This document shows positions 1-6,706 of a stretch of DNA of 43,807 nucleotides, piece by piece. Under the pieces are notes generated by a model, which saw only the letters and a list, made by a program, of their open reading frames with translations, was not told the origin of the DNA and ran no database searches. The first letter of the stretch is position 1. Each line of letters begins with the position of its first letter. Source of the stretch: Fimenecus sp051881355 (GTDB taxonomy: Bacteria; Bacillota; Clostridia; Oscillospirales; Acutalibacteraceae); the NCBI GenBank assembly GCA_051881355.1, contig JBJEPS010000072.1:1-43807 (forward strand), written 5' to 3'. Both the position numbers and the translations under genes were made by a program.

Positions 1-29
1 GATCCTTCGCTTCGCTCAGGATGACAAAT
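1..29 (+). repeat. Dispersed 29-bp intergenic repeat, copy 1
   Basis: The first 29 bases contain the palindromic core CTTCGCTTCGCTCAG. The reverse complement of exactly these 29 bases is at 43764-43792, and a copy with one mismatch is at 4295-4322. All copies lie between genes. This type of short repeat is common in clostridial genomes; its function is unknown. Confidence 0.85.
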
Positions 30-93
30 TACCCCTACAAATCCCAATTTATCTTACCGAATGCAATAAAAAATGCAAATATACGATCCGACA

Positions 94-128
94 CAAAAAA
101 ACACCCTGCCGCAAAACGGCAGGGTGTT
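94..128 (-). terminator. Rho-independent terminator after rplL
   Basis: On the minus strand, a 12-bp perfect stem (100-111 with 117-128, AACACCCTGCCG arm) with a short loop is followed by a run of T (94-100). It lies 20 bases after the rplL stop, so the ribosomal protein transcript probably ends here. Confidence 0.9.
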
Positions 129-147
129 TGCATAGTCAAAGACAAAC

Positions 148-525
148 TTATTTGAGTTCGACTTTTGCGCCGACTTCTTCGAGCTTTGCTTTTGCAGCTT
201 CGGCTTCTTCTTTCGGCATAGCTTCTTTAAGGGTTTTGGGAGCGCCGTCAACAAGTGCCTTTGCTTCGCCCAAGCCAAGACCGGTGATTTCACGGACAGC
301 CTTGATAACCTTAATTTTTTCTGCGCCGACTTCTGCAAGAACGACGTCAAATTCAGTCTTTTCTTCAGCTGCTGCTGCACCGCCCTCTGCGGGAGCTGCA
401 ACTGCGACTGCCGCTGCTGCGGAGACGCCGAATTCTTCTTCTACTGCGTGCACGAGCTCGGAAAGCTCAAGAACGGACATTGCTTTGATTTCTTCAAGCA
501 ATGCGGTAACTTTTTCAGATGCCAT
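148..525 (-). CDS. rplL: 50S ribosomal protein L7/L12
   Basis: L7/L12 forms the flexible stalk of the 50S subunit that recruits translation GTPases. The 125-residue product has the N-terminal dimerisation helices, an Ala/Gly/Glu-rich hinge around residues 35-55 and the conserved C-terminal domain (EKTEFDVVL, KIKVIKAVREITGLGL, EAKALVD). I chose the ATG at 525, because GGAGG lies seven bases upstream; the in-frame TTG further upstream lies before that site. It follows rplJ closely and is followed by a strong terminator. Expression is probably set by the L10 leader upstream of rplJ. Confidence 0.97.
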   Translation of the reverse strand: MASEKVTALLEEIKAMSVLELSELVHAVEEEFGVSAAAAVAVAAPAEGGAAAAEEKTEFDVVLAEVGAEKIKVIKAVREITGLGLGEAKALVDGAPKTLKEAMPKEEAEAAKAKLEEVGAKVELK

Positions 526-561
526 TGTATTTTCCTCCAATATTTTGATAGTTTTTAAAGA

Positions 562-1158
562 TTATTCAGCAGGGGTTTCCTCTGCTGCGGGTGCTTCGGC
601 TGCGGGAGCCTCTGCGGGTGCTGCTTCTTCTGCAGCGGGTGCTTCTTCAGCGGCAGGAACTTCCTCCCCGCTCTTATCCACAACAGCCTGAATTGCGCGC
701 GCAAAAGCGGCAATCGGCGCGTTGAATGCGCTGAGCACGGTAGCGAGCAAGACTTCACGCGACGGAAGTTTTGCAAGGCTTTGAAGCTTGTCAAGACCGA
801 TTACCTCGTTATCAAGGAAACCGCCCTTCAGATTGAAGCTGTCATTGCTGTCGGCATATTTGCCGAGAATTCTTGCAGCTGCAACATAATCATCTGCGCT
901 GGTTGCAACGGCAGTGGTGCCTTCCAAGACGCTGTCAAGCGCCGCAAGGTCTGTCCCTTCAATCGCCAAATGAATGAGGGTGTTTTTCGTAACGGTGTAC
1001 TGCACGCCGGCTTCACGAAGCTCTCTACGAAGCTTAGTGTCGTCTGCAACGGAGATACCCTTGTAATCCACGATAACACCTGCGCAGGCGCCTTCAAAGC
1101 GCGCTTTGAGGTCAGCAACCTGCTGTTTCTTCATTTCCAATACTTTCTCACTGGGCAA
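562..1158 (-). CDS. rplJ: 50S ribosomal protein L10
   Basis: L10 anchors the L7/L12 dimers to the ribosome and, with L12, normally represses its own mRNA by binding the leader. The 198-residue product begins MPSEKVLEMKKQQV, has the usual globular domain (VDYKGISVADDTKLRREL) and the C-terminal helix, and then an unusually long Ala/Glu/Pro-rich tail of about 30 residues (repeated PAAEE units) not needed for the family. The start is TTG at 1158, preceded by AGGAGGTG at about eight bases; no ATG fits that site. It is followed by rplL after 36 bases. Confidence 0.95.
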   Translation of the reverse strand: MPSEKVLEMKKQQVADLKARFEGACAGVIVDYKGISVADDTKLRRELREAGVQYTVTKNTLIHLAIEGTDLAALDSVLEGTTAVATSADDYVAAARILGKYADSNDSFNLKGGFLDNEVIGLDKLQSLAKLPSREVLLATVLSAFNAPIAAFARAIQAVVDKSGEEVPAAEEAPAAEEAAPAEAPAAEAPAAEETPAE

Positions 1159-1194
1159 ACGGATTCACCTCCTATAAGAATTTTTCGCTTGCTT

Positions 1195-1321
1195 TATGAG
1201 AATAGAAAGCGCCTTTCCCGACAGAGCGGAAAAGGCGTGTAAAATCAACATTTCACAACTTTTCCTCGGCAGGCGGACTGAAAGTCCTTACGCAAAACGC
1301 ACCTGCTGTCTTCGGCAAGCG
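1195..1321 (-). promoter_or_regulatory. L10 leader (autoregulatory ribosomal protein leader RNA)
   Basis: The minus-strand RNA between the promoter at 1328-1356 and rplJ carries the signature of the bacterial L10 leader: CGAAGACAGCAGGTG, then CCGCCTGCCGAGGAAAAG, in which CAGGTG and CGCCTG pair around a kink-turn-like junction. A second strong hairpin (1210-1237, arms CGCCTTTTCC and GGAAAGGCG) follows before the rplJ ribosome site. In relatives L10(L12)4 binds this element and lowers rplJL expression. The element class is recognised from memory of the conserved motif; the exact fold was not computed. Confidence 0.85.
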
Positions 1322-1327
1322 GATATT

Positions 1328-1356
1328 ATATTAACATTTCAAGGTGGAAATGTCAA
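1328..1356 (-). promoter_or_regulatory. Sigma-A-type promoter for rplJL
   Basis: A perfect -35 TTGACA (1351-1356) and a -10 TAATAT (1328-1333) are separated by 17 bases on the minus strand, just after the rplA stop. A TATAAT at 1325-1330 overlaps but has a 20-base spacer. Transcription would begin near 1321, giving an mRNA that starts with the L10 leader. Confidence 0.8.
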
Positions 1357-1365
1357 TACTGAATT

Positions 1366-2076
1366 TTACTCAGCCGCAACAGGTGCCGCGCCGAGCTTGT
1401 TGGCGTTCACTTTCACGCCGGGACCCATCGTGGTCGCAACCACGCAGGATTTGATATACTGTCCTTTCATCGCGGCAGGTTTTGCCTTGATGATGGCGTC
1501 CATCAAAGTGTTGAAGTTTTCAGCCAGCTTTTCGGGACCGAACGAAACCTTGCCGATGGGGCAGTGAATGATGTTGGTTTTGTCCAATCTGTACTCAATC
1601 TTACCGGCTTTTGCTTCGGTAACGGCTTTCGCAACATCGGGAGTAACCGTACCGGCTTTCGGCGAAGGCATCAAGCCACGCGGACCGAGCACTTTACCGA
1701 GACGACCGACCAAGCCCATCATGTTCGGGGCTGCGATGCAGACATCAAAGTCCATCATACCGCCCTGCACCTGTGCGACAAGGTCTTCCGCACCGACGAT
1801 TTCCGCACCGGCAGCTGCCGCTGCGTCCGCATCCGCACCCTTTGCGAATACGGCAACGCGTACTTTTTTACCTGTGCCATTGGGGAGCACGACCGCGCCG
1901 CGAACCTGTTGGTCAGCATGGCGAGAGTCAACGCCCAAACGGACATGAATTTCAACGGTTTCGTCAAACTTCGCCGTTGCTGTTTTTACTGTCAGGGCAA
2001 GCGCTTCTTCGGTGTCGTACAGTTTGGTTCTGTCGACGAGCTTTGCGCTTTCCGCATATTTTTTACCGTGTTTCAT
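1366..2076 (-). CDS. rplA: 50S ribosomal protein L1
   Basis: L1 binds 23S rRNA at the E-site stalk and in many bacteria also represses the L11-L1 mRNA. The 236-residue product has the typical start (MKHGKKYAESAKLVDRT), HVRLGVDSRHADQQVRG, the hinge region GLVGRLGKVLGPRGLMPSPK and the C-terminal GQYIKSCVVATTMGPG. Length is normal. ATG at 2076 has GGAGG upstream. It follows rplK with a 59-base gap, and its stop lies ten bases before the rplJ promoter. Confidence 0.97.
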   Translation of the reverse strand: MKHGKKYAESAKLVDRTKLYDTEEALALTVKTATAKFDETVEIHVRLGVDSRHADQQVRGAVVLPNGTGKKVRVAVFAKGADADAAAAAGAEIVGAEDLVAQVQGGMMDFDVCIAAPNMMGLVGRLGKVLGPRGLMPSPKAGTVTPDVAKAVTEAKAGKIEYRLDKTNIIHCPIGKVSFGPEKLAENFNTLMDAIIKAKPAAMKGQYIKSCVVATTMGPGVKVNANKLGAAPVAAE

Positions 2077-2135
2077 AACTACTAATTTCCTCCTATAAAG
2101 TGGTTAAATCGGATGTTTCCTCCCACAAAGGAGCA

Positions 2136-2561
2136 TCAGTCCTCGACCGTAACGCCCATGGAACGCGCAGTTCCGGCGATCATGCTCATTGCGGATTCCA
2201 CGCTCGAAGCGTTCAGATCGGGCATTTTGGTTTCCGCGATCTTGCGAATCTGTTCGCTCGTGATTTTTGCAACCTTGGTCTTGTTCGGAACACCCGAACC
2301 GCTCTCGATACCGCAAGCCTTTTTAATGAGCACAGCCGCGGGCGGAGTCTTCGTTACGAATGTGAAAGAACGGTCTGCATAAACCGTGATAACGACAGGG
2401 ATAATCATACCCATATCGTTTTTGGTGCGTTCATTGAATTCCTTTGTGAACGCCATGATGTTAACGCCGTGCTGACCGAGTGCCGGACCAACGGGCGGTG
2501 CCGGTGTTGCTTTGCCGGCGGGGATTTGCAGCTTAATAAAGCCTACAACCTTTTGAGCCAT
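2136..2561 (-). CDS. rplK: 50S ribosomal protein L11
   Basis: L11 lies at the base of the GTPase stalk. The 141-residue product matches the family length and has the signature KLQIPAGKATPAPPVGPALG followed by GVNIMAFTKEFN, and a C-terminal domain ending GTARSMGVTVED. I chose the ATG at 2561 (MAQKVVGFIK) because GGAGGTG lies about eight bases upstream; the reading frame stays open further upstream but that extra sequence has no similarity to L11. Confidence 0.97.
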   Translation of the reverse strand: MAQKVVGFIKLQIPAGKATPAPPVGPALGQHGVNIMAFTKEFNERTKNDMGMIIPVVITVYADRSFTFVTKTPPAAVLIKKACGIESGSGVPNKTKVAKITSEQIRKIAETKMPDLNASSVESAMSMIAGTARSMGVTVED

Positions 2562-2676
2562 TTGTTTGCACCTCCAAAATTCGTGGTAGTGGCGGAACAG
2601 TTGACTTCGACTGCCCCTCCCACGGCGCGTGTCGCCACACGCCATAAAAAGCGGATTTTCCGCTGATTACCAAACC
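2562..2676 (-). promoter_or_regulatory. nusG-rplK spacer with terminator-like hairpin; possible L1-type leader
   Basis: On the minus strand, directly after nusG, AGCGGA-TTT-TCCGCT style arms (2650-2664) are followed by five T (2646-2650), a weak intrinsic terminator or attenuator. Next comes a hairpin with arms GCGTGT and ACACGC, then GTGGGAGGGG, then the rplK ribosome site. The position equals that of L1 autoregulatory sites known upstream of rplKA in other bacteria. That role is inference from position only. Confidence 0.45.
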
Positions 2677-3237
2677 TTATTCTTTGACCGTTTCCACCTG
2701 GTCAAGCTCCAAATCGACGGGCGTTTCTTTGCCGAACATCGAAATGATGACGCGGACGGAATTCTGGTCTGTGTCAATATCGTCCACCACGCCGATAACG
2801 CCTTCAAATGCGCCGTCAATAATGGTGACCATATCGCCTTTTTCGTAATTGACCTCAATCACACGTTTTTCAACGCCTAACTTAAGGATTTCCTCATCGG
2901 TTAAGGGAACGGGCTTGCTTTCGGGACCCACAAAGCCGGTTACGCCGCGCGTATTGCGCACCACATACCAAGCGTCGTCGGTCATTTTGACCTCGTCCGT
3001 GTCCTCATTTTCAAAGACAGCGAACTTTACAAGCACATATCCGGGGAAAATTTTGCGCTCCACCTCTTTTTTGGTGCCGTCCTCGCGAATTTCGGTGACG
3101 GTTTCAGTGGGTACGCTGACCTCGAGGATTTGGTCATGCATTTTCCGGTTCTCGACAACAGTCTCGATATTTGCGGCAACCTTGTTTTCATAACCGGAAT
3201 AGGTATGCACAACATACCATTTTGCATTTTCTGCCAT
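2677..3237 (-). CDS. nusG: Transcription termination/antitermination factor NusG
   Basis: NusG binds RNA polymerase and modulates pausing, Rho termination and coupling to ribosomes. The 186-residue product has the NGN domain (WYVVHTYSGYENKVAANIE at residues 7-25, RKIFPGYVLVKF around 60-72, RNTRGVTGFVG around 95-105) and a C-terminal KOW domain (GDMVTIIDGAFEGVIGVV). Length is typical. It lies 13 bases downstream of secE. Confidence 0.97.
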   Translation of the reverse strand: MAENAKWYVVHTYSGYENKVAANIETVVENRKMHDQILEVSVPTETVTEIREDGTKKEVERKIFPGYVLVKFAVFENEDTDEVKMTDDAWYVVRNTRGVTGFVGPESKPVPLTDEEILKLGVEKRVIEVNYEKGDMVTIIDGAFEGVIGVVDDIDTDQNSVRVIISMFGKETPVDLELDQVETVKE

Positions 3238-3250
3238 AGAACGCCCTCCG

Positions 3251-3661
3251 TTACATACCGAACAGACCGGATATCATTCTGCCCGCTTCGGCAACTGCGG
3301 CTTCGGTTTCGCTTTCGCTGCCGACCTTTTCGGCAAGATTGATAAGCGCCTTTACGCCTTCGGAAAGACCTGTATCCACAAGCCAAAGAATGACGGCAAG
3401 AATTGCAACGACCACCAAAACGACAGCTGTGCTCTTGAGCACGGTTTTACGGTCAGGCCATACGATTTTCTTGCACTCGCCCTTTTCGTCCTTAAAGAAT
3501 TTCACGATGGCTTTGCCCATGCGGACAAAGATGTTGGGCTTTTTATCCTTTGCATCTTTCGACGAACCGTTCTTTTTCGCCGCGGTATCTTTCTTCGCTT
3601 TTTCAGCCTTCGGTTTCGACTTTGAGGTTTCGGCAGCTTCTTTTTTGATTTCGTCAGCCAT
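3251..3661 (-). CDS. secE: Preprotein translocase subunit SecE
   Basis: SecE is the small membrane subunit of the SecYEG channel. The 136-residue product has a Lys/Ala/Glu-rich cytoplasmic N-terminus of about 45 residues, the amphipathic family motif KFFKDEKGECKKIVWPDRK and one membrane span (STAVVLVVVAILAVILWLVD). The C-terminal tail after the span (about 35 residues, Glu/Ala-rich) is longer than in minimal SecE proteins. ATG at 3661 has GGAGG five to six bases upstream. An upstream in-frame start would extend it but lies before this site. Its neighbours rpmG and nusG fit the usual order. Confidence 0.95.
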   Translation of the reverse strand: MADEIKKEAAETSKSKPKAEKAKKDTAAKKNGSSKDAKDKKPNIFVRMGKAIVKFFKDEKGECKKIVWPDRKTVLKSTAVVLVVVAILAVILWLVDTGLSEGVKALINLAEKVGSESETEAAVAEAGRMISGLFGM

Positions 3662-3675
3662 AATGCTCCTCCGTC

Positions 3676-3825
3676 TTATTTGGTTTCTCTGTGGAGCGTA
3701 TGTTTCTTGCAGAATCTGCAATACTTGTTCATCTCCAACCGGTCAGGCGTGTTTTTCTTGTTCTTCTTTGTGTTGTAGTTGCGTTGCTTGCATTCCGTGC
3801 AAGCGAGTGTGATTTTGACTCTCAT
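3676..3825 (-). CDS. rpmG: 50S ribosomal protein L33
   Basis: This 49-residue ribosomal protein reads MRVKITLACTECKQRNYNT at its start and ends KKHTLHRETK. It keeps both zinc-binding pairs (Cys9-Cys12 and Cys36-Cys39), so it is the zinc-dependent C+ form. The ATG at 3825 is preceded by GGAGGTG. It is first in the rpmG-secE-nusG run, 14 bases upstream of secE. Confidence 0.95.
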   Translation of the reverse strand: MRVKITLACTECKQRNYNTKKNKKNTPDRLEMNKYCRFCKKHTLHRETK

Positions 3826-3844
3826 TTCGGCACCTCCGTTATTC

Positions 3845-3858
3845 GCGGTTCACACCGC
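3845..3858 (-). promoter_or_regulatory. GNRA-type hairpin before the rpmG ribosome site
   Basis: The minus strand has GCGGT-GTGA-ACCGC, a five-base-pair stem closed by a GTGA (GNRA) loop, in the 5' leader and about ten bases before the GGAGG of rpmG. It could influence translation; nothing more can be shown. Confidence 0.35.
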
Positions 3859-3888
3859 TTCTCTTAGCCTACCTCAAAAAGCAGGGCA

Positions 3889-3913
3889 CAAAAAAAGAAC
3901 CCTCTTAGAGAGG
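3889..3913 (-). promoter_or_regulatory. Terminator-like hairpin at the transcript start
   Basis: The minus strand has the palindrome CCTCTCTAAGAGG (3901-3913) followed by GTTC and then seven T. The predicted transcription start from the promoter at 3921-3949 lies at about 3914, so the RNA would begin with this hairpin and T-run. It may stabilise the 5' end or cause early attenuation. Which of these applies cannot be told from sequence. Confidence 0.5.
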
Positions 3914-3920
3914 TACAAGT

Positions 3921-3949
3921 ACTATACCACACAAAGGGGTATTCGTCAA
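3921..3949 (-). promoter_or_regulatory. Promoter of rpmG-secE-nusG-rplKA
   Basis: A -35 TTGACG (3944-3949) and a -10 TATAGT (3921-3926) with a 17-base spacer on the minus strand. It is the only good match upstream of rpmG. Confidence 0.8.
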
Positions 3950-4330
3950 GCATTTTTTTTGTTTTTTTAATCGGTTGGTAAAAATGCGCGTCGGCGGCAT
4001 TTCTTAAGTCTGTTTGTAACCCTATTATTATAGTATAAATTAAAATTAGCGGCGTAGCCGCATACCTTGTATTCCTCCCTCTGGGAGGGAGGTGTCTTTT
4101 GCCGTAGGCAAAAGACGGAGGGAGAATAACGGAAATATCTCTCCCCCCGGACAAATGCTATGCATTTGCCAGCCCCCTCTCGGAGGGGGGCGGAAACAGG
4201 CGGGGCGAGGTCGTCCGCCCCTACGATAAATTCAAAGTTGTCATTCTGAGCCGTTAGGCGAAGAATCTCGTTTCGCATATTTTATTCTGTTTGTGATCCT
4301 TCGCTTCGCGCAGGATGACAAATAAAAATT
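3950..4330. repeat. Repeat-rich intergenic region
   Basis: No gene is visible between rpmG and the antiporter. Several repeat-like palindromes stand in series: 4070-4125 (CCTCCCTC/GAGGGAGG, then TCTTTTGCC-GTA-GGCAAAAGA); 4141-4190 (CTCCCCCC and GGGGGG flanking CAAATGCTATGCATTTG); 4201-4224 (GGGGCGAGGTCGTCCGCCCC); 4240-4270 (resembles 41080-41110 inverted, four mismatches over 31); and 4295-4322 (copy of the end repeats). Similar pieces recur at 10004-10036 and 20025-20090. These look like a cluster of small dispersed repeats. Confidence 0.75.
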
Positions 4331-4380
4331 TATTCATGTTTCTCCTACAATTTTCTTTGTTGTTTCCTCCTGTTTTAATA

Positions 4381-4409
4381 TTGACTTTACCTATAATCTG
4401 TGTTAGAAT
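4381..4409 (+). promoter_or_regulatory. Promoter of the antiporter gene
   Basis: TTGACT (4381-4386), 17-base spacer, TAGAAT (4404-4409). It lies about 50 bases before the antiporter start. Confidence 0.7.
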
Positions 4410-4458
4410 TTATTGAATTTGCGCGTATGTGCTATCTTAAAAAAAGGGGAATTGCAGA

Positions 4459-5481
4459 ATGGAAATATCCGCTTCTCTCGCCGGTCTTTTGGGGCTGGCA
4501 CCCGACAATATCATCTATGTTGTGATTATGTTCGTGCTTGGGCTGTTTTTCATTGTCAAGGGCGGGGATATTTTTGTGGACGCCGCCACTTGGATTGCGG
4601 AAGCTACGGGCATTCCGAAGTTTATCATCGGTGCAACGGTCGTCAGCTTTGCGACCACACTCCCCGAGTTGCTCGTTTCCGCCATTGCCGCCGCCAAAGG
4701 GCAAAACGATATGGCAATCGGCAACGCCGTTGGCTCGGTTACAGCGAATGTGGGTTTAATTATGAGTATTTCCGTTTTGTGTATGCCCGCGCTCGTCAAA
4801 CGCAAGGAGATTGCATTTAAAGGCTCTTTGATGATTTTGGCGGTGGCGGCGCTGTTCGCATTCTCCTGCAATCTTGATTTAAATCTGTGGCAGAGCATTA
4901 TTATGATTACGATTTTCGCCGTTTTTATGGTGGAAAACATTATGTCCGGCAAAAAGTCCATGGGCATCACCGAGGAGGACCGGGGTCCCAAAGCCACGGG
5001 CAAGGATATTTTTATCAATGTAACGAAATTTTTGCTCGGTGCGGCAGGCATTGTTGTCGGCGCGGATTTGTTGGTGGACGACGGCACGATTATTGCCCAG
5101 CGCGTCGGCGTCTCCGAAGCGATTATCGGTGTCACGATTATTGCGGTCGGGACTTCACTCCCCGAATTGGTTACCACCATTACCGCAATCGTCAAAAAGC
5201 AATCGGATTTGTCCATCGGCAATATTATCGGTGCAAATATTATCGACCTGACGATGATTTTACCGATATGCGCATTCCTTTCAGGCGGCACGCTTCCCGT
5301 CGGGAAACAGTCAGCCTTCCTCGACATGCCGATTTGTTTGTTGGTCATTTGTATTGCGATTATCCCCACGCTGATTTTCAAAAAGCTCAGCCGTTGGCAG
5401 GGCGCTTTGATGATTTGCATTTATATCGGCTATATCGCCGTATTGGTAACAAATTCCTCGTTTGGATATTTACCTTTTTAG
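4459..5481 (+). CDS. Calcium/sodium antiporter, CaCA family (YrbG-like)
   Basis: A membrane cation exchanger that uses the Na+ gradient to expel Ca2+. The 340-residue protein is almost entirely hydrophobic, with about ten membrane spans in two inverted halves. Each half carries the alpha-repeat signature: GATVVSFATTLPELLVS followed by GNAVGSVTANVGL (residues 58-100), and GVTIIAVGTSLPELVTT followed by GNIIGANIIDLTMIL (about 224-266). The conserved acidic residues of the ion site (TLPE, SLPE) and the Asn of GSVTAN and GANIID are present. A short charged loop (KKSMGITEEDRGPK) joins the halves. ATG has GGGG at nine bases. It is monocistronic, between its own promoter and terminator. Confidence 0.93.
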   Translation: MEISASLAGLLGLAPDNIIYVVIMFVLGLFFIVKGGDIFVDAATWIAEATGIPKFIIGATVVSFATTLPELLVSAIAAAKGQNDMAIGNAVGSVTANVGLIMSISVLCMPALVKRKEIAFKGSLMILAVAALFAFSCNLDLNLWQSIIMITIFAVFMVENIMSGKKSMGITEEDRGPKATGKDIFINVTKFLLGAAGIVVGADLLVDDGTIIAQRVGVSEAIIGVTIIAVGTSLPELVTTITAIVKKQSDLSIGNIIGANIIDLTMILPICAFLSGGTLPVGKQSAFLDMPICLLVICIAIIPTLIFKKLSRWQGALMICIYIGYIAVLVTNSSFGYLPF

Positions 5482-5490
5482 ACTGTTTAA

Positions 5491-5521
5491 AGCGACGGTT
5501 TTTACCGTCGCTTTTCTTTTA
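5491..5521 (+). terminator. Rho-independent terminator after the antiporter
   Basis: AGCGACGG (5491-5498) pairs with CCGTCGCT (5505-5512), followed by a T-rich tail. It lies ten bases after the stop. Confidence 0.92.
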
Positions 5522-5551
5522 AATTCGGCAATTATTTTCACGGGTTTTCAG

Positions 5552-5580
5552 TTGAAATCCATAGTGTAATATGATAAAAT
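5552..5580 (+). promoter_or_regulatory. Promoter of carAB
   Basis: TTGAAA (5552-5557), 17-base spacer, TAAAAT (5575-5580). The predicted leader is only about 37 bases, with no room for a PyrR-type attenuator. Confidence 0.75.
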
Positions 5581-5623
5581 TTATTGTTAATAATAAGGTT
5601 TACGAAAGGCACGGTGTAAGAAT

Positions 5624-6706
5624 TTGAAAGCGTATTTGATGCTGGAGGACGGTTCTGTCTACGCGGGGACCGCGCACGGAGATTTTAAAGAGACCGCCTG
5701 TGAAATTGTATTTAACACCTCTATGACGGGCTATGTTGAGATTTTAACCGATCCGTCCTATGCCGGACAGGGCATAGTGATGACCTACCCGATGATCGGC
5801 AACTACGGGGTAAGCCGTGCGGATTTTGAAAGTGAAAAATTACAGCCGAGCGCATTTATTGTGCACGAGCTGTGCGACACGCCCTCCAACTTCCGCTGTG
5901 ACGGCACCATTGACGACCTTCTGCGCGAATATCATATCCCCTGCCTTTCGGGGATTGACACGCGCGCGGTGGTCAAAAAGTTACGCGAAAGCGGCACCAT
6001 GCGCGGCGTGCTGACGGCAGATATTTCCGATAAAGACCGGCTGATGTCCGTCATCAAAGCTTTCCGGCAGGACAAGCTGGTGGAAAGCGTCACGCTGCGT
6101 GAGAAAATCGTTTTGGGTGAAAATAATAACGGCGCAAAAATCGCGCTGATGGATTTCGGTACAAAGCGCAACATTGCCAACAGTCTGGTCAATCGCGGGT
6201 GCGTGGTCACACAGTACCCTGCGTGGACAACGGCAGAGGAAATTATCAAAGCTGCACCCGACGGCATCATGCTGTCGAACGGCCCCGGCGACCCTGCGGA
6301 CTGCGTGGGCATCATCAAAGAAATCAAAAAACTGTATGATTACGGCATTCCGACTTTTGCCATTTGCTTGGGGCACCAGTTAATGGCGCTCGCAAACGGC
6401 GGTGAAACCGAGCGTATGAAATATGGGCATCGCGGCGCAAACCACCCCGTAAAATTCCTGCACGAGGACAGAACCTACCTTTCCTCGCAGAACCACGGCT
6501 ATATGGTCAACGGCAAGGGACTGCCGAGCAATGCGGAAATCAACTGCATCAATGTCAACGACAAAACCGTAGAGGGCATTGTGTACCACGGCAAGCCCGT
6601 GTTCACTGTACAGTTCCACCCCGAGGCGAATTCCGGTCCGCGGGACACCTCGTTCTTATTCGACAAATTCATTAAAATGGCGGCGGAGGGCAGATACGAT
6701 GATTGA
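5624..6706 (+). CDS. carA: Carbamoyl-phosphate synthase small subunit
   Basis: The glutaminase subunit of carbamoyl-phosphate synthase, which hands ammonia to CarB for pyrimidine and arginine synthesis. The 360-residue protein has the N-terminal CarA domain (residues 1-150, FNTSMTGYVEILTDPSYAGQ) and a class I glutamine amidotransferase domain with Cys248 (FAICLGHQL), and His332 and Glu334 (VQFHPEA). LSNGPGDP is also present. The start is TTG at 5624 because it gives the family start MKAYLMLEDG; the ribosome site is weak (GAAAGG about 12-17 bases upstream). The gene overlaps carB by eight bases, implying translational coupling. Confidence 0.97.
   Translation: MKAYLMLEDGSVYAGTAHGDFKETACEIVFNTSMTGYVEILTDPSYAGQGIVMTYPMIGNYGVSRADFESEKLQPSAFIVHELCDTPSNFRCDGTIDDLLREYHIPCLSGIDTRAVVKKLRESGTMRGVLTADISDKDRLMSVIKAFRQDKLVESVTLREKIVLGENNNGAKIALMDFGTKRNIANSLVNRGCVVTQYPAWTTAEEIIKAAPDGIMLSNGPGDPADCVGIIKEIKKLYDYGIPTFAICLGHQLMALANGGETERMKYGHRGANHPVKFLHEDRTYLSSQNHGYMVNGKGLPSNAEINCINVNDKTVEGIVYHGKPVFTVQFHPEANSGPRDTSFLFDKFIKMAAEGRYDD

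Noticed and set aside
1..147. Start of rpoB, which often follows rplL.
   Set aside because: rplL is followed by a strong terminator and a repeat; no coding sequence resembling rpoB fits in the remaining bases.
3826..4458. Possible tRNA upstream of secE (common in other bacteria).
   Set aside because: No cloverleaf, TTCGA-type T-loop or CCA-adjacent acceptor stem could be found; the region is repeats and promoters.
4515..5420. A 301-codon minus-strand frame opposite the antiporter.
   Set aside because: It mirrors the antiporter gene, which has all family motifs; the antisense product is not recognisable.
5521..5623. PyrR-dependent attenuator before carA.
   Set aside because: The promoter lies about 40 bases before the start, with no anti-anti-terminator or terminator hairpin between them.
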